NCBI RefSeq assembly: GCF_038096165.1
Contig: NZ_CP151076.1
Location: 2,167,501-2,231,500 of the forward strand
Length of the DNA stretch: 64,000 bases
DNA from: Pseudomonas sp. G.S.17
Lineage (GTDB): Bacteria > Pseudomonadota > Gammaproteobacteria > Pseudomonadales > Pseudomonadaceae
Reading direction: 5' to 3'
The notes beneath the pieces are model-generated. The model was given only the letters and a program-made list of their open reading frames with translations. It had not been told where the DNA came from and ran no database searches. The position numbers were made by a program, and so were the translations under genes. Below, piece by piece: positions 39,036-52,375 of the stretch. Positions within the stretch are counted from its first letter, which is position 1; every line of letters starts with the position of its first letter.

Positions 39036-41306
39036 ATGTTAAACCGTGAGCTCGAAGTCACCCTCAATCTGGCCTTCAAGGAGGCTCGCTCCAAGCGTCA
39101 TGAATTCATGACCGTCGAGCACCTCCTGCTGGCTCTATTGGATAATGAGGCTGCCGCCACTGTTCTGCGTGCCTGCGGCGCAAACCTCGATAAGCTCAAG
39201 CATGATCTGCAGGAGTTCATCGACTCCACCACGCCGTTGATCCCGGTCCACGACGAGGATCGCGAAACCCAGCCAACCCTGGGCTTCCAGCGTGTGCTGC
39301 AGCGTGCTGTCTTCCACGTGCAGAGTTCCGGCAAGCGTGAAGTCACCGGCGCCAACGTGCTGGTTGCGATTTTCAGTGAGCAGGAAAGCCAGGCAGTGTT
39401 TCTGCTCAAGCAGCAGAGCGTTGCACGCATCGATGTTGTCAATTACATCGCGCATGGCATTTCTAAAGTGCCTGGGCACGGCGATCACTCTGAAGGTGAG
39501 CAAGATATGCAGGACGACGAGGGCGGGGAGTCTTCATCTTCAGGCAATCCTCTGGATGCCTATGCCAGCAACCTCAACGAACTGGCGCGCCAGGGTCGTA
39601 TCGACCCGCTGGTCGGTCGTGAGCTTGAGGTCGAGCGCGTTGCGCAAATCCTCGCCAGACGCCGGAAAAACAACCCGCTGCTGGTTGGCGAGGCTGGCGT
39701 AGGCAAGACCGCAATCGCCGAAGGCCTGGCCAAGCGCATTGTCGACAATCAGGTACCTGATCTGCTCGCCAACAGCGTCGTCTACTCCCTTGATCTCGGC
39801 GCATTGCTGGCCGGTACCAAGTACCGTGGCGACTTCGAGAAGCGCTTCAAAGCGTTGCTCAATGAGCTGAAAAAACGTCCGCACGCCATCCTGTTTATCG
39901 ATGAAATCCACACCATCATCGGTGCCGGTGCTGCATCCGGCGGCGTAATGGATGCATCGAACCTGCTCAAGCCGCTGCTTTCTTCGGGTGATATCCGTTG
40001 CATCGGTTCGACGACGTTCCAGGAATTTCGTGGCATCTTCGAAAAAGATCGCGCCCTGGCACGCCGCTTCCAGAAAGTCGATGTGTCTGAGCCGTCGGTG
40101 GAAGACACTATCGGCATTCTTCGAGGCCTCAAGGGGCGTTTCGAGCAGCACCACAACATCGAGTACAGCGATGAGGCACTGCGTGCAGCTGCCGAGCTGG
40201 CCTCACGCTACATCAATGACCGGCACATGCCGGACAAGGCGATCGACGTGATTGACGAAGCAGGTGCCTATCAGCGTCTGCAGCCAATCGAGAAACGCGT
40301 CAAACGCATTGAAGTGGCGCAAGTTGAAGACATCGTGGCGAAAATCGCGCGTATTCCGCCTAAACACGTCAACAGCTCCGACAAGGAACTGCTGCGTAAC
40401 CTTGAGCGCGATCTCAAGCTGACGGTGTTTGGTCAGGATGCCGCTATCGATTCACTGTCGACAGCCATCAAATTGTCTCGTGCGGGCTTGAAGTCGCCGG
40501 ACAAACCAGTCGGCTCCTTCCTGTTCGCCGGTCCTACCGGTGTCGGCAAGACCGAAGCGGCTCGTCAGTTGGCCAAGGCGTTGGGTATCGAGCTGGTGCG
40601 TTTCGACATGTCCGAGTACATGGAGCGTCACACCGTATCGCGTCTGATCGGTGCGCCTCCAGGCTATGTCGGCTTTGACCAGGGCGGTTTGCTCACGGAA
40701 GCAATCACCAAGCAGCCGCACTGCGTATTGCTGCTCGATGAAATCGAAAAAGCGCACCCGGAAGTCTTCAACCTGCTGCTGCAGGTGATGGATCACGGGA
40801 CTTTGACCGACAACAACGGGCGCAAGGCTGACTTCCGCAACGTGATTGTGATCATGACCACGAACGCAGGCGCAGAAACCGCAGCGCGTGCCTCCATCGG
40901 CTTTACCCATCAGGACCACTCGTCTGATGCGATGGAAGTGATCAAGAAGAGCTTCACGCCTGAATTCCGCAACCGTCTGGATACCATCATTCAATTTGGT
41001 CGCCTCAGTCACGAGGTTATCAAGAGTGTGGTGGACAAGTTCCTTACCGAGCTTCAGGCGCAGCTGGAAGACAAGCGAGTCCTGCTCGAAGTCACCGATG
41101 CGGCACGCAGCTGGTTGGCGGCGGGTGGTTACGACGCACAGATGGGCGCTCGACCAATGGCGCGTTTGATTCAGGACAAGATCAAGCGTCCACTGGCTGA
41201 GGAGATCCTGTTCGGTGAATTGGCTGAGCACGGTGGTGTTGTGCACATTGACGTCAAGGATGGCGAGATGACCTTCGATTTCGAGACTACGGCCGAAATG
41301 GCCTAA
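39036..41306 (+). CDS. clpA: ATP-dependent Clp protease ATP-binding subunit ClpA
   Basis: This 756-residue AAA+ unfoldase of ClpAP has an N-terminal Clp-N repeat domain (about 1-145). AAA-1 contains Walker A GEAGVGKT near 218 and Walker [17 protein letters not shown]-2 contains Walker A GPTGVGKT near 499 and Walker [10 protein letters not shown]. It unfolds proteins into ClpP and partners with ClpS upstream. The length matches the family. It is followed by a strong terminator. Confidence 0.97.
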   Translation: MLNRELEVTLNLAFKEARSKRHEFMTVEHLLLALLDNEAAATVLRACGANLDKLKHDLQEFIDSTTPLIPVHDEDRETQPTLGFQRVLQRAVFHVQSSGKREVTGANVLVAIFSEQESQAVFLLKQQSVARIDVVNYIAHGISKVPGHGDHSEGEQDMQDDEGGESSSSGNPLDAYASNLNELARQGRIDPLVGRELEVERVAQILARRRKNNPLLVGEAGVGKTAIAEGLAKRIVDNQVPDLLANSVVYSLDLGALLAGTKYRGDFEKRFKALLNELKKRPHAILFIDEIHTIIGAGAASGGVMDASNLLKPLLSSGDIRCIGSTTFQEFRGIFEKDRALARRFQKVDVSEPSVEDTIGILRGLKGRFEQHHNIEYSDEALRAAAELASRYINDRHMPDKAIDVIDEAGAYQRLQPIEKRVKRIEVAQVEDIVAKIARIPPKHVNSSDKELLRNLERDLKLTVFGQDAAIDSLSTAIKLSRAGLKSPDKPVGSFLFAGPTGVGKTEAARQLAKALGIELVRFDMSEYMERHTVSRLIGAPPGYVGFDQGGLLTEAITKQPHCVLLLDEIEKAHPEVFNLLLQVMDHGTLTDNNGRKADFRNVIVIMTTNAGAETAARASIGFTHQDHSSDAMEVIKKSFTPEFRNRLDTIIQFGRLSHEVIKSVVDKFLTELQAQLEDKRVLLEVTDAARSWLAAGGYDAQMGARPMARLIQDKIKRPLAEEILFGELAEHGGVVHIDVKDGEMTFDFETTAEMA

Positions 41307-41332
41307 GTTCCGGAGGCCGCTCGCAAGGCAAA

Positions 41333-41369
41333 GAAAACCCCGCGTCTCGCAAGAGACGCGGGGTTTTCT
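41333..41369 (+). terminator. clpSA terminator
   Basis: AAAACCCCGCGTCTC GCAA GAGACGCGGGGTTTT has a 15-bp perfect stem with a GNRA-type loop and a T run, 28 bp after clpA. Confidence 0.92.
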
Positions 41370-41407
41370 TTGGGCGATACGCTTGCATTCGACAAAATTC
41401 AGACGAA

Positions 41408-41439
41408 CAAAAACGCCCGGCAGATGCCGGGCGTTTTTG
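41408..41439. terminator. infA terminator (bidirectional)
   Basis: AAAAACGCCCGGCA GA TGCCGGGCGTTTTT is symmetric with A and T runs on both sides. It lies 11 bp past the infA stop on the minus strand. Confidence 0.88.
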
Positions 41440-41449
41440 TCAGACTTGC

Positions 41450-41668
41450 TTAACGGGCGCGGTAAGTAATGCGCCCTTTGCTCAAGTCGTAGGGCGTCAG
41501 TTCAACACGCACCTTGTCGCCGGTAAGAATACGGATGTAGTTCTTGCGCATCTTGCCGGATATATGCGCGGTTACGACGTGCCCATTTTCCAACTCCACA
41601 CGAAACATGGTGTTGGGCAGGGTGTCGACGACAGTGCCTTCCATTTCGAAGCTGTCTTCTTTCGACAT
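41450..41668 (-). CDS. infA: Translation initiation factor IF-1
   Basis: This 72-residue single OB-fold protein binds the 30S A-site during initiation. The sequence is near-canonical: [20 protein letters not shown] and [20 protein letters not shown]. The start MSKEDS follows family usage. It lies 100 bp downstream of bpt on the same strand. Confidence 0.97.
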
Positions 41669-41768
41669 GCAGTAAAGCCCTCGGTATCCAATGAGTGGCC
41701 CGGTGCAAGTGGCGCCAGGCAAAAGCGGCGTGCATTGTGCCCGAAAAATGATGTTTAAGCCAAGGGCT

Positions 41769-42476
41769 TCAGTAAAGAGTGACCCATCTCTGATTTGTCA
41801 GCAGCTCAATGGGCCGGTATTGGGTCTTGTAATTCATCTTTTGGCAGTTCTTTATCCAGTACCCCAGATAGACCGCGTGGAGCTTGAGGCGCGAAGCTTC
41901 AGCTATCTGCCACAAAATCGCGTATCGCCCCAGACTGCGGCGCTCTTCAGTCGGTTCGTAGAAGGTGTAGACCGCAGAAAGGCCGTTGGGCAGCAGGTCG
42001 GTAACTGCGACTGCAACCAGGCGTTTCTCGACACGAAATTCGTAGAACCGGCAGAAGGGCAGATCGCGAACCAGAAAAGTCGAAAACTGGTCGCGACTGG
42101 GTGGAAACATGTCGCCATCGGCGTGCCTTTGTTCGATATAGCGCTGATAGAGATCGAAATACTCTTCGGTGAAGTGCGGTTTGGTACTGCTGACCTGGAT
42201 GTCCGCGTTGCGTTTGAAAATGCGCTTCTGCTGCCGATTCGGTACGAACAGGTCGACAGGGATTCTGGCAGGCACGCACGCGCTGCAATTCTGGCAGTGA
42301 GGTCGATACAGGTGATCGCCACTGCGGCGAAAGCCCATGTCCGAGAGGTCGGCATAGACTTTGACGTCCATCGGTTGGCTGGGGTCCAGGAACAGCGTGG
42401 TCGCCTGTTCCTCAGGCAAATAGCTGCAGGAATGGGGTTGAGTGGCATAAAACTTAAGCCGGGCCAGCTCTGTCAT
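41769..42476 (-). CDS. bpt: Aspartate/glutamate leucyltransferase Bpt
   Basis: This 235-residue enzyme is related to eukaryotic ATE1 and transfers Leu from tRNA to N-terminal Asp or Glu, making them ClpS degrons. The N-terminal Cys region [16 protein letters not shown] and the CxxCxxC stretch [12 protein letters not shown] are visible. The late segment [19 protein letters not shown] is typical. It is co-directional with aat (upstream) and infA (downstream). Confidence 0.94.
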
Positions 42477-42559
42477 GATCGCCCCCCTGATAAAAACCTT
42501 TAGTTAGAGTGTATGTCAGGCTGCTGAACTCGCCTAGGCAACCAGTCGGCGTTATTTGG

Positions 42560-43213
42560 CTAGTCCAGATGCTGCCGCAGATAATTGGCAAACTCCTGGC
42601 GCGGGATGGGCCGAGCACCAAAGCTGTGCAAGTGGTCGGTTGGCATCTGACAGTCGATCAATACGAAACCCCAGCTGCTCAAGCGCTCCACCAGGGTGGC
42701 AAAACCCACTTTCGAGGCGTTATCGGCATGGCTGAACATCGATTCGCCGAAGAACAGTTGCCCCATGGCCAGACCGTACAAGCCGCCGACCAATTTACCG
42801 TTTTCCCAAACCTCTACGCTGTGAGCATGACCGCGCTCGTGCAATTCCAGATAAGCGGTCTGCATCGGGCCGGTGATCCAGGTGCCGTCGGCATAACTGC
42901 GCGGCCCTGCGCAGGCACGTATCACTGCGGCAAAGTCCTGATCGAAGGTCACCTGAAAGCGCCCCTGCCGGATGACCTTGCCCAAACTGCGTGACACATG
43001 CAGTTCTTCGGGAAAGATCACCGTGCGCGGATCCGGCGACCACCAGAGGATCGGCTGGCCCTCCTGGAACCACGGAAAGCAGCCGTGGCGGTAAGCCTGA
43101 ATCAGGCGGTCCGCAGACAGATCACCGCCCGCGGCGAGCAAACCGTCAGGTTCGCGCAAGGCTTTTTCCAGTGGCGGAAATACCAGGCTGTTGCGTTGCA
43201 ACCAGGTCAGCAT
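42560..43213 (-). CDS. aat: Leucyl/phenylalanyl-tRNA-protein transferase
   Basis: This 217-residue enzyme adds Leu or Phe to proteins with N-terminal Lys or Arg, feeding the ClpS-ClpAP pathway. Characteristic segments are [36 protein letters not shown] and [19 protein letters not shown]. The ATG at 43213 (MLTWLQ) matches family starts, although the frame is open for 70 codons more. It lies 83 bp before bpt. Confidence 0.95.
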   Translation of the reverse strand: MLTWLQRNSLVFPPLEKALREPDGLLAAGGDLSADRLIQAYRHGCFPWFQEGQPILWWSPDPRTVIFPEELHVSRSLGKVIRQGRFQVTFDQDFAAVIRACAGPRSYADGTWITGPMQTAYLELHERGHAHSVEVWENGKLVGGLYGLAMGQLFFGESMFSHADNASKVGFATLVERLSSWGFVLIDCQMPTDHLHSFGARPIPRQEFANYLRQHLD

Positions 43214-43674
43214 GAGGTCAGGGCTGTGCGAGAGGGGAGGGCGATTAACGCAATGCTGCAACTCTGCGTGACATGCGTGGTCATAAGCGGTCGTCCTTTT
43301 GAGGTCGGTCTCCTGACCGTATGATGGCTTTTTGGGCGATAAGTCACCCTGAATTCGTACGGCCCGGAACGTTTCGCGAAGCTGAGCAAGGTACGTCTCA
43401 TAAGTCTTTGTCAGCAAAGGCAATGCGTGCTCAAATTGACCGTTCCCGGTGAGTCTTGAAGATATGCTACACCCAAGCCAGACTAGCGTGGCATCGACGG
43501 TGCAAACCCGTACAATGCCTACCTTGTTGTTGTGTTTCGAGTCATCGTCCGGTCTGAGCCTGGCAGCGCACCGTCTACACCCGTTTTCAGGATTGACGAT
43601 CCATATTTCGTGAATACAGTACGTTCGACGTCAACCATCAGATGTTCGCGCTCCAGCGCAGGAAAAAAAGCGTT
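43214..43674. other. 461-bp divergent intergenic region between aat and ftsK
   Basis: No gene was recognised. It must contain the aat (minus) and ftsK (plus) promoters. A plus-strand TATGCT near 43463 could be a -10. In PAO1, as I recall, trxB1 sits in this interval; no thioredoxin reductase is present here. Confidence 0.5.
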
Positions 43675-46083
43675 TTGAAGAAATCCACCGTAGCACCCAG
43701 CCCCGTTCCGCTTTGGCGGCAGCAATTGCACTACCGGCTCAAGGAAGGTGCGCTGATCGCTTTCGGCGCCCTGTGCCTGTATTTGATGATGGCACTGCTG
43801 ACCTACGACCAGAATGACCCCGGCTGGAGCCATACCAGCAGCGCGGTACAAGTCCAGAACGCGGCCGGGCGTGCGGGTGCTTTCTGTGCTGACATCCTGT
43901 TCATGGTGCTGGGCTACTTCGCTTACATATTCCCGTTGTTGCTGGCGATCAAGACGTACCAGATCTTCCGTCATCGCCACGAACCCTGGCAGTGGAGCGG
44001 CTGGCTATTCTCCTGGCGCTTGATCGGCCTGGTGTTCCTGGTTCTGGCCGGTGCCGCGCTGGCGCATATTCATTTCCATTTCGCGGCAGGTTTCCCGGGT
44101 TCCGCAGGTGGCGTTCTCGGCGAGATTCTCGGCGACATGGCCAAGAAAGCCTTGAACATCCAGGGCAGCACCTTGTTGTTCATTGCCCTGTTTCTGTTCG
44201 GCCTGACGGTGTTTACCGATCTGTCCTGGTTCAAGGTCATGGACGTGACCGGCAAGATCACGCTGGATCTGCTGGAGCTGTTTCAGGGCGCGGCCAGCCG
44301 CTGGTGGACGGCGCGCAACGAGCGCAAGCAGATGGTCGCGCAACTGCGTGAAGCCGATAGCCGAAACTACGACAAGGTGGCGCCGGTTGCTGGCGAGCGT
44401 CGCGAGCCGGTCAAGCCCAGGGAGCGCCCGGTCGAGCCGCCCCGCGAACAAGTCTTCACCAAGCCCGTGGCCGAGCGAGAAAAACACATTGCTGCGGTTA
44501 TCCCGCCAGCACCTGCCAACGCGCCCGAGCCAAGCAAGCGCGTGCTGAAAGAAAAGCAAGCGTCGTTGTTTGTCGACAGCGCGGTGGAAGGCACTTTGCC
44601 ACCGATCTCGATTCTGGATCCGGCAGAAAAGAAACAGCTCAATTATTCGCCAGAGTCGCTGGCCGCAGTCGGCAATCTGCTCGAAATCAAACTCAAGGAG
44701 TTTGGTGTCGAGGTTACCGTCGATTCGATCCATCCTGGTCCGGTCATCACCCGCTATGAGATTCAACCCGCTGCGGGCGTGAAGGTCAGCCGTATTTCCA
44801 ACCTGGCCAAGGACCTGGCGCGTTCCCTCGCGGTCACCAGCGTGCGGGTTGTGGAAGTGATTCCTGGCAAGACTACGGTCGGTATCGAGATTCCCAATGA
44901 AGACCGGCAGATCGTGCGCTTCTCCGAAGTGCTGGCGACTCCCGAGTATGACGATGCCAAATCCCCGGTAACCCTGGCGTTGGGGCACGACATCGGCGGC
45001 AAACCGGTGATCACCGACCTGGCAAAAATGCCGCACTTGCTGGTCGCGGGTACCACCGGTTCCGGTAAGTCGGTCGGTGTGAACGCGATGATTCTGTCGA
45101 TCCTGTTCAAGTCCGGCCCGGAAGACGCCAAGCTGATCATGATCGACCCGAAAATGCTTGAACTGTCGATCTACGAAGGCATTCCGCACTTGCTTTGCCC
45201 GGTAGTCACCGACATGAAGGACGCCGCCAACGCCTTGCGCTGGAGCGTTGCGGAAATGGAGCGTCGCTACAAGCTGATGGCGAAGATGGGCGTGCGTAAC
45301 CTGTCGGGCTTCAATCAGAAGGTCAGGGAAGCACAGGAAGCCGGGACTCCGCTGGTCGATCCGCTGTACAAGCGCGAAAGCATTCACGACGAAGCGCCGC
45401 TGTTGACCAAGTTGCCGACCATCGTGGTGGTGGTGGACGAATTCGCCGACATGATGATGATCGTCGGCAAAAAGGTCGAGGAACTGATCGCACGTATCGC
45501 CCAAAAAGCCCGTGCGGCGGGGATTCACCTGATTCTCGCGACCCAGCGACCGTCGGTTGATGTGATTACCGGTCTGATCAAGGCCAACATTCCGACGCGG
45601 ATGGCGTTTCAGGTATCGAGCAAGATCGACTCGCGGACCATCATCGACCAGGGCGGCGCCGAGCAATTGCTGGGCCACGGTGACATGCTTTACATGCCGC
45701 CGGGCACCAGTCTGCCAATCCGGGTCCATGGCGCCTTCGTTTCCGATGATGAGGTTCACCGCGTCGTTGAAGCGTGGAAACTGCGCGGGACGCCGGACTA
45801 CAACGAAGATATTCTGGCAGGCGTTGAAGAGCCCGGCAGCGGCTTCGATGGCGGCAGCAGCGAAGGTTCCGACGACAGTGAAAGTGATGCGCTCTACGAC
45901 GAAGCGGTCAAGTTCGTCCTCGAAAGTCGTCGCGCCTCGATTTCAGCGGTCCAGCGCAAGCTGAAGATCGGCTACAACCGCGCTGCGCGCATGATCGAAG
46001 CCATGGAGATGGCGGGCGTCGTCACTTCCATGAACACCAACGGGTCTCGCGAAGTCATCGCACCGGCGCCGATGCGTGACTGA
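43675..46083 (+). CDS. ftsK: DNA translocase FtsK
   Basis: This 802-residue division and chromosome-segregation motor has four N-terminal TM helices within about residues 20-195 and a short Pro-rich linker. The motor follows with Walker A GTTGSGKS near 462 and Walker [12 protein letters not shown]. The C-terminal gamma winged helix ([20 protein letters not shown]) reads KOPS sites. I chose the TTG at 43675 because AGGA lies upstream at a suitable distance and the protein then begins KKSTV as in relatives; an ATG at 43642 would add 11 residues with no ribosome site. The linker is much shorter than in E. coli. Confidence 0.95.
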   Translation: MKKSTVAPSPVPLWRQQLHYRLKEGALIAFGALCLYLMMALLTYDQNDPGWSHTSSAVQVQNAAGRAGAFCADILFMVLGYFAYIFPLLLAIKTYQIFRHRHEPWQWSGWLFSWRLIGLVFLVLAGAALAHIHFHFAAGFPGSAGGVLGEILGDMAKKALNIQGSTLLFIALFLFGLTVFTDLSWFKVMDVTGKITLDLLELFQGAASRWWTARNERKQMVAQLREADSRNYDKVAPVAGERREPVKPRERPVEPPREQVFTKPVAEREKHIAAVIPPAPANAPEPSKRVLKEKQASLFVDSAVEGTLPPISILDPAEKKQLNYSPESLAAVGNLLEIKLKEFGVEVTVDSIHPGPVITRYEIQPAAGVKVSRISNLAKDLARSLAVTSVRVVEVIPGKTTVGIEIPNEDRQIVRFSEVLATPEYDDAKSPVTLALGHDIGGKPVITDLAKMPHLLVAGTTGSGKSVGVNAMILSILFKSGPEDAKLIMIDPKMLELSIYEGIPHLLCPVVTDMKDAANALRWSVAEMERRYKLMAKMGVRNLSGFNQKVREAQEAGTPLVDPLYKRESIHDEAPLLTKLPTIVVVVDEFADMMMIVGKKVEELIARIAQKARAAGIHLILATQRPSVDVITGLIKANIPTRMAFQVSSKIDSRTIIDQGGAEQLLGHGDMLYMPPGTSLPIRVHGAFVSDDEVHRVVEAWKLRGTPDYNEDILAGVEEPGSGFDGGSSEGSDDSESDALYDEAVKFVLESRRASISAVQRKLKIGYNRAARMIEAMEMAGVVTSMNTNGSREVIAPAPMRD

Positions 46084-46161
46084 CAGCAAGACTATGAACA
46101 ACCTGTCCGCTGATGCATTGGATGCGTCGGCGGGATTTCACCGAACTCAATGAGGACTCCC

Positions 46162-46785
46162 ATGCGTCTTATCCGCATGTTGTTGGTAACTGCACTGACC
46201 TTTTCCGCGATCCCGGCCCATGCCGACAGCAAGGATGTCGCGCGGCTGACCCAGTTGCTGGAAAAATCCCAGACCCTTACCGCACGATTCTCCCAGCTGA
46301 CCCTGGATGGCAGCGGCACTCAGTTGCAGGAAACGGCCGGGCAGATGGCCTTGCAGCGTCCGGGCCTGTTCAACTGGCACACCGATGCGCCACAGGAACA
46401 ACTGATGGTTTCCGATGGCAAGAAGGTTTCGCTGTGGGACCCCGATCTTGAGCAAGTCACGATCAAGACCCTGGACCAGCGCCTGACTCAAACCCCGGCG
46501 CTGCTGCTGTCCGGCGACGTATCGAAGATCAGCGAAAGCTTTGACATCTCGTCCAAGGAAGCGGGCGGCGTGATCGACTTCGTGCTCAAGCCCAAGACCA
46601 AGGACACGCTGTTCGACAGCCTGCGTCTGTCGTTCCGCAACGGCATCATCAACGACATGCAGTTGATCGACAGCGTAGGTCAGCGCACCAATATCCTGTT
46701 CACTGGCGTGAAGGCCAATGAGCCGATCGCGGCGAGCAAATTCCAGTTCCAGATTCCGAAAGGCGCTGATGTCATTCAGGAATAA
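46162..46785 (+). CDS. lolA: Outer-membrane lipoprotein carrier protein LolA
   Basis: This 207-residue periplasmic chaperone moves lipoproteins from LolCDE to LolB. A signal peptide ends at about residue 21 (PAHA, then DSKD). The family segments [19 protein letters not shown] and [20 protein letters not shown] are present. The ATG at 46162 has GAGGA 7 bp upstream; a nearer ATG at 46150 overlaps that site. It lies 78 bp after ftsK in a co-directional cluster. Confidence 0.95.
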   Translation: MRLIRMLLVTALTFSAIPAHADSKDVARLTQLLEKSQTLTARFSQLTLDGSGTQLQETAGQMALQRPGLFNWHTDAPQEQLMVSDGKKVSLWDPDLEQVTIKTLDQRLTQTPALLLSGDVSKISESFDISSKEAGGVIDFVLKPKTKDTLFDSLRLSFRNGIINDMQLIDSVGQRTNILFTGVKANEPIAASKFQFQIPKGADVIQE

Positions 46786-46804
46786 GAGGTTTTAAACGTC
46801 GCCC

Positions 46805-48127
46805 ATGGACCTGTTTCGAAGTGATCCGATCGCTCAGCCGCTGGCCGCACGCTTGCGTGCGACCAACCTGGACGAATACGTCGGCCAGGAGCATTTGCTT
46901 GCCCACGGCAAACCATTGCGTGAAGCGTTGGAGCAGGGCGCGCTGCACTCGATGATCTTCTGGGGGCCGCCGGGCGTTGGCAAAACCACGTTGGCGCGGC
47001 TGCTGGCCAAGGTTTCCGATGCGCATTTCGAAACCGTTTCAGCAGTGCTGGCGGGCGTGAAGGAAATTCGCCTGGCCGTCGAAGTGGCCAAGCAGCAGGC
47101 CGGGCAATACGGTCGCCGCACAATCCTGTTTGTCGACGAAGTGCATCGCTTCAACAAGTCTCAGCAAGACGCGTTCCTGCCCTATGTCGAAGACGGCACC
47201 CTGATTTTCATCGGTGCCACCACAGAAAATCCTTCGTTCGAACTTAACAACGCCTTGCTGTCCCGCGCGCGGGTGTATGTGCTCAAGAGTCTCGACGAAT
47301 CGGCGTTGCGCAAGCTGGTGCAGCGTGCGCTCACCGAAGACCGTGGGTTGGGTCAGCACCGTTTGAGCCTCAGCGACGAAGGCTTTGCGATGCTGATGGC
47401 CGCCGCCGATGGCGATGGTCGACGCATGCTCAATCTGCTGGAGAACGCCTCTGATCTGGCTGAAGACGGCTCGGAAATCGGTCTCGACTTGCTGCAAAGC
47501 CTGCTGGGTGACAGCCGACGTCGCTTTGACAAGGGCGGCGAAGCGTTCTACGACCAGATTTCCGCGCTGCATAAATCCATTCGCGGCTCCAATCCTGATG
47601 CGGCGCTGTACTGGTTCGCGCGCATGATCGATGGCGGCTGCGATCCGCTGTATCTGGCGCGCCGTGTGGTACGCATGGCCAGTGAAGACATCGGCAATGC
47701 CGATCCACGCGCGCTGCCGTTGTGCATGTCCGCCTGGGATGTGCAGGAGCGGCTGGGCAGCCCGGAAGGTGAGCTGGCGGTGGCGCAGGCGATTGTCTAT
47801 CTGGCCTGTGCGCCGAAAAGCAATGCGGTGTACATGGCCTTCAAGACGGCGATGCGCGAAGCGACCGAGCACGGTTCTCTCGAAGTCCCGCTGCACTTGC
47901 GTAACGCGCCGACCAAACTCATGAAACAACTGGGTTACGGCGAAGAATACCGCTATGCCCACGACGAGCCGGATGCCTACGCAGCCGGCGAAGACTACTT
48001 TCCTGACGAGCTCGAACCGCGCCAGTATTACCAGCCGGTACCTCGCGGCCTGGAACTGAAAATCGGCGAAAAATTGCGCCATCTGGCTGCGTTGGACGCA
48101 GCGAGCCCCCGGCAGCGGAGAAAGTAG
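46805..48127 (+). CDS. rarA: Replication-associated recombination protein RarA (MgsA)
   Basis: This 440-residue AAA+ ATPase related to clamp loaders acts at stalled replication forks. Visible are the N-terminal segment [24 protein letters not shown] (here [20 protein letters not shown]), Walker [12 protein letters not shown], Walker [12 protein letters not shown] and sensor 1 [12 protein letters not shown]. The C-terminal part carries the tetramerisation domain with [16 protein letters not shown]. It lies 19 bp after lolA. Confidence 0.96.
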   Translation: MDLFRSDPIAQPLAARLRATNLDEYVGQEHLLAHGKPLREALEQGALHSMIFWGPPGVGKTTLARLLAKVSDAHFETVSAVLAGVKEIRLAVEVAKQQAGQYGRRTILFVDEVHRFNKSQQDAFLPYVEDGTLIFIGATTENPSFELNNALLSRARVYVLKSLDESALRKLVQRALTEDRGLGQHRLSLSDEGFAMLMAAADGDGRRMLNLLENASDLAEDGSEIGLDLLQSLLGDSRRRFDKGGEAFYDQISALHKSIRGSNPDAALYWFARMIDGGCDPLYLARRVVRMASEDIGNADPRALPLCMSAWDVQERLGSPEGELAVAQAIVYLACAPKSNAVYMAFKTAMREATEHGSLEVPLHLRNAPTKLMKQLGYGEEYRYAHDEPDAYAAGEDYFPDELEPRQYYQPVPRGLELKIGEKLRHLAALDAASPRQRRK

Positions 48128-48129
48128 TT

Positions 48130-49801
<1,672 letters not shown>

Positions 49802-51196
49802 ATGGAATTTCTGCCGCTGTTCCATAACCTGCGTGGCAGCCAAGTGCTGGTCGTGGGCGGTGGCGAGATTGCCCTGCGCAAATCCCGCTTGATCGCCGAC
49901 GCTGGGGCGCTATTGCGAGTGGTTGCGCCTGAAATCGAGCCGCAACTGGCGCAGTTGGTCAAGGGCAATGGTGGCCAGCTGCTTCTTCGCGGCTACCGCG
50001 AAAGCGATCTTGATGGCTGCGTGCTGATCATCGCCGCCACCGATGACGAACCGCTCAACGCTCAGGTTTCCGAGGATGCCAAGTTGCGTTGCGTACCGGT
50101 GAACGTGGTCGACGCGCCTGCGCTGTGCAGCGTGATCTTCCCGGCCATCGTTGACCGCTCGCCCTTGGTCATTGCCGTCTCCAGCGGCGGTGATGCTCCG
50201 GTGCTGGCGCGGTTGATTCGCGCCAAGCTGGAAACCTGGATTCCGTCGACTTATGGTCAGTTGGCCGGCCTGGCAGCGCGCTTTCGCAGTCAGGTGAAGA
50301 ATTTGTATCCGGACGTCACCCAGCGTCGCGCTTTCTGGGAAGAGGTTTTCCAGGGGCCGATTGCTGATCGACAACTGGCCGGGCAGGGCGCGGAAGCAGA
50401 ACGTCTGCTGATGGCCAAGGTTGCGGGCGAGCCGCCGCATGCACCCGGCGAGGTGTATCTGGTCGGCGCAGGGCCGGGTGATCCGGACTTGCTGACGTTC
50501 CGTGCCTTGCGCCTCATGCAGCAAGCTGACGTGGTGCTGTATGACCGACTCGTGGCGCCGGCGATTCTGGACCTGTGCCGTCGCGATGCCGAGCGAGTCT
50601 ACGTCGGCAAGCAGCGCGCCGATCACGCTTTGCCTCAGGATCAGATCAACCGCCAATTGGTGGATCTGGCCAAGCAGGGCAAACGTGTACTGCGCTTGAA
50701 GGGCGGCGATCCGTTCATCTTCGGGCGTGGTGGCGAGGAAATCGAGGAACTGGCGGCCCACGGCATTCCGTTCCAGGTCGTGCCGGGTATCACAGCCGCC
50801 AGCGGCTGTGCGGCCTACGCCGGGATTCCGCTGACTCATCGGGATCACGCGCAATCGGTGCGTTTCGTGACCGGTCACTTGAAAGATGGCACCACCGATC
50901 TGCCGTGGACTGATCTTGTTTCGCCCGGCCAGACGCTGGTGTTCTACATGGGTCTGATCGGTCTGCCGATTATCTGCGAAGAGTTGATCAAACATGGCCG
51001 CTCCGCTGATACGCCTGCAGCGCTGATTCAACAAGGCACCACGGTCAATCAGCGGGTGTTCACCGGAACATTGGCGAATTTGCCGCAATTGGTCGCCGAA
51101 CATGAAGTCCATGCGCCGACCCTGGTGATTGTGGGCGAAGTGGTCAAGTTGCGTGAGAAACTGGCCTGGTTCGAAGGGGCTCAGGCTAGCGTTTGA
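49802..51196 (+). CDS. cysG: Siroheme synthase CysG (trifunctional)
   Basis: This 464-residue fusion makes siroheme from uroporphyrinogen III. The N-terminal precorrin-2 dehydrogenase/ferrochelatase part has the NAD loop [15 protein letters not shown] at about 18-32. The C-terminal SUMT methyltransferase part starts near 216 with [20 protein letters not shown] and contains [13 protein letters not shown]. The ATG follows the serS stop with no gap. Siroheme is the cofactor of sulfite and nitrite reductases. Confidence 0.97.
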   Translation: MEFLPLFHNLRGSQVLVVGGGEIALRKSRLIADAGALLRVVAPEIEPQLAQLVKGNGGQLLLRGYRESDLDGCVLIIAATDDEPLNAQVSEDAKLRCVPVNVVDAPALCSVIFPAIVDRSPLVIAVSSGGDAPVLARLIRAKLETWIPSTYGQLAGLAARFRSQVKNLYPDVTQRRAFWEEVFQGPIADRQLAGQGAEAERLLMAKVAGEPPHAPGEVYLVGAGPGDPDLLTFRALRLMQQADVVLYDRLVAPAILDLCRRDAERVYVGKQRADHALPQDQINRQLVDLAKQGKRVLRLKGGDPFIFGRGGEEIEELAAHGIPFQVVPGITAASGCAAYAGIPLTHRDHAQSVRFVTGHLKDGTTDLPWTDLVSPGQTLVFYMGLIGLPIICEELIKHGRSADTPAALIQQGTTVNQRVFTGTLANLPQLVAEHEVHAPTLVIVGEVVKLREKLAWFEGAQASV

Positions 51197-51213
51197 TCCT
51201 CTAGAAACGCACG

Positions 51214-51276
51214 CAAAAACGCCGGACCGTTTGAGGCCTCTGATTCGAGAGTCTTCAAGCAGTCCGGCGTTTTTTA
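51214..51276. terminator. Bidirectional terminator, cysG / glutathionyl-hydroquinone reductase
   Basis: AAAAACGCCGGAC and GTCCGGCGTTTTT are exact arms around a loop of about 34 nt. A and T runs flank both sides. It overlaps the stop codon of the convergent gene by 3 bp. Confidence 0.75.
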
Positions 51277-52281
51277 TTGCCCGGTTTTGTGCCAGATGTT
51301 GCGTCCTGTCAGGCGCTCCCGATCATGGGCTGCGCTCAAATCCTGCTGCGGACCTTTAGGCACTATGCCGGTCGGATTGATGGTGCTGTGACTGGCGTAA
51401 TAGTGATGCTTGATGTGCTCGAAATCGACCGTTTCAGCCACGCCCGGCCACTGATACAACTCCAGAAGCCAGTTGCGCAGATTCGGGTAGTCGGCGATAC
51501 GGCGCTGGTTGCATTTGAAATGACCGTGATACACCGGGTCGAAGCGCACGATGGTCGTGAACAGGCGAATATCGGCTTCGGTCAGGTATTCACCGGTCAG
51601 GTAACGTTTTTCGCTCAGCAGCTTTTCGAGAGCATCAAGTTCTGTGAACACATCGTCGAAGGCTTCTTCGTAAGCACCTTGCGACGTCGCAAAACCGGCA
51701 CGGTAAACGCCATTATTCACGGCAGGATAGATGCGGTCGTTCAGTTCATTGATCGGTTGCTGCAAAGCGTCGGGGTACAGGTCCAGGCGATTGCCGGTCA
51801 GCCCGTCGAACGCTGAATTGAACATGCGAATGATCTCAGCCGACTCGTTGCTGACGATACGTTGCAGCTTTTTGTCCCACAGCAGCGGCACGGTGACACG
51901 CCCGGTGTAATCAGCGGTATCAGCCAGGTAACGCTGGTACAGGAAATTGTGGTTGTCGAGGGGATCGCCGCTGGAGCCTCTTTCAACGTCGAAGGTCCAG
52001 CCGTTTTCGCGCATCAACCAGCTGACCACCGAAACATCGATGAGGCTTTCCAGCCCTTTGAGTTTGCGATAAATCAGCGTGCGGTGGGCCCATGGACAGG
52101 CCAGCGAGACATAGAGGTGATAGCGACCGGCTTCGGCCTTGAAGCCGCCTTCGCCGGAAGGGCCGGGCTTGCCGTCCGCAGTGATCCAGTTACGGCGCTG
52201 CGCTTGCTCTCGCTGAAACGCCCCGTCTTTACTGCTTTCGTACCACTGGTCGTGCCAGCGTCCTTCTACGAGAAGGCCCAT
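51274..52281 (-). CDS. Glutathionyl-hydroquinone reductase (YqjG/Xi-class GST)
   Basis: This 335-residue glutathione transferase of the Xi class reduces glutathionyl-hydroquinones and similar conjugates. The active-site Cys is in LACPWAHRTLIY. Other Xi markers are the SVVSWLMRENGWTF stretch, YLADTADYTGRVTVPLLWD and RFDPVYHGHFKCN. The ATG at 52281 (MGLLVEG) matches the family. It is monocistronic and convergent to cysG. Confidence 0.92.
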   Translation of the reverse strand: MGLLVEGRWHDQWYESSKDGAFQREQAQRRNWITADGKPGPSGEGGFKAEAGRYHLYVSLACPWAHRTLIYRKLKGLESLIDVSVVSWLMRENGWTFDVERGSSGDPLDNHNFLYQRYLADTADYTGRVTVPLLWDKKLQRIVSNESAEIIRMFNSAFDGLTGNRLDLYPDALQQPINELNDRIYPAVNNGVYRAGFATSQGAYEEAFDDVFTELDALEKLLSEKRYLTGEYLTEADIRLFTTIVRFDPVYHGHFKCNQRRIADYPNLRNWLLELYQWPGVAETVDFEHIKHHYYASHSTINPTGIVPKGPQQDLSAAHDRERLTGRNIWHKTGQ

Positions 52282-52375
52282 ATCTGACTCCAAATTCGTT
52301 GATTACGTGCTTTGGAGGACAGTCTAGGCCGATTCGTTCGAACAAAAAGCGCAAAGGGTGGGGCGTAACGATCAG

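Noticed and set aside
44005..45759. A 584-codon open frame on the minus strand
   Set aside because: It lies opposite ftsK and its translation is rich in His, Arg and Gln with no domain, typical of an antisense shadow.
47039..48082. A 347-codon open frame opposite rarA
   Set aside because: Antisense to a clear AAA+ protein; no ribosome site and no family features.
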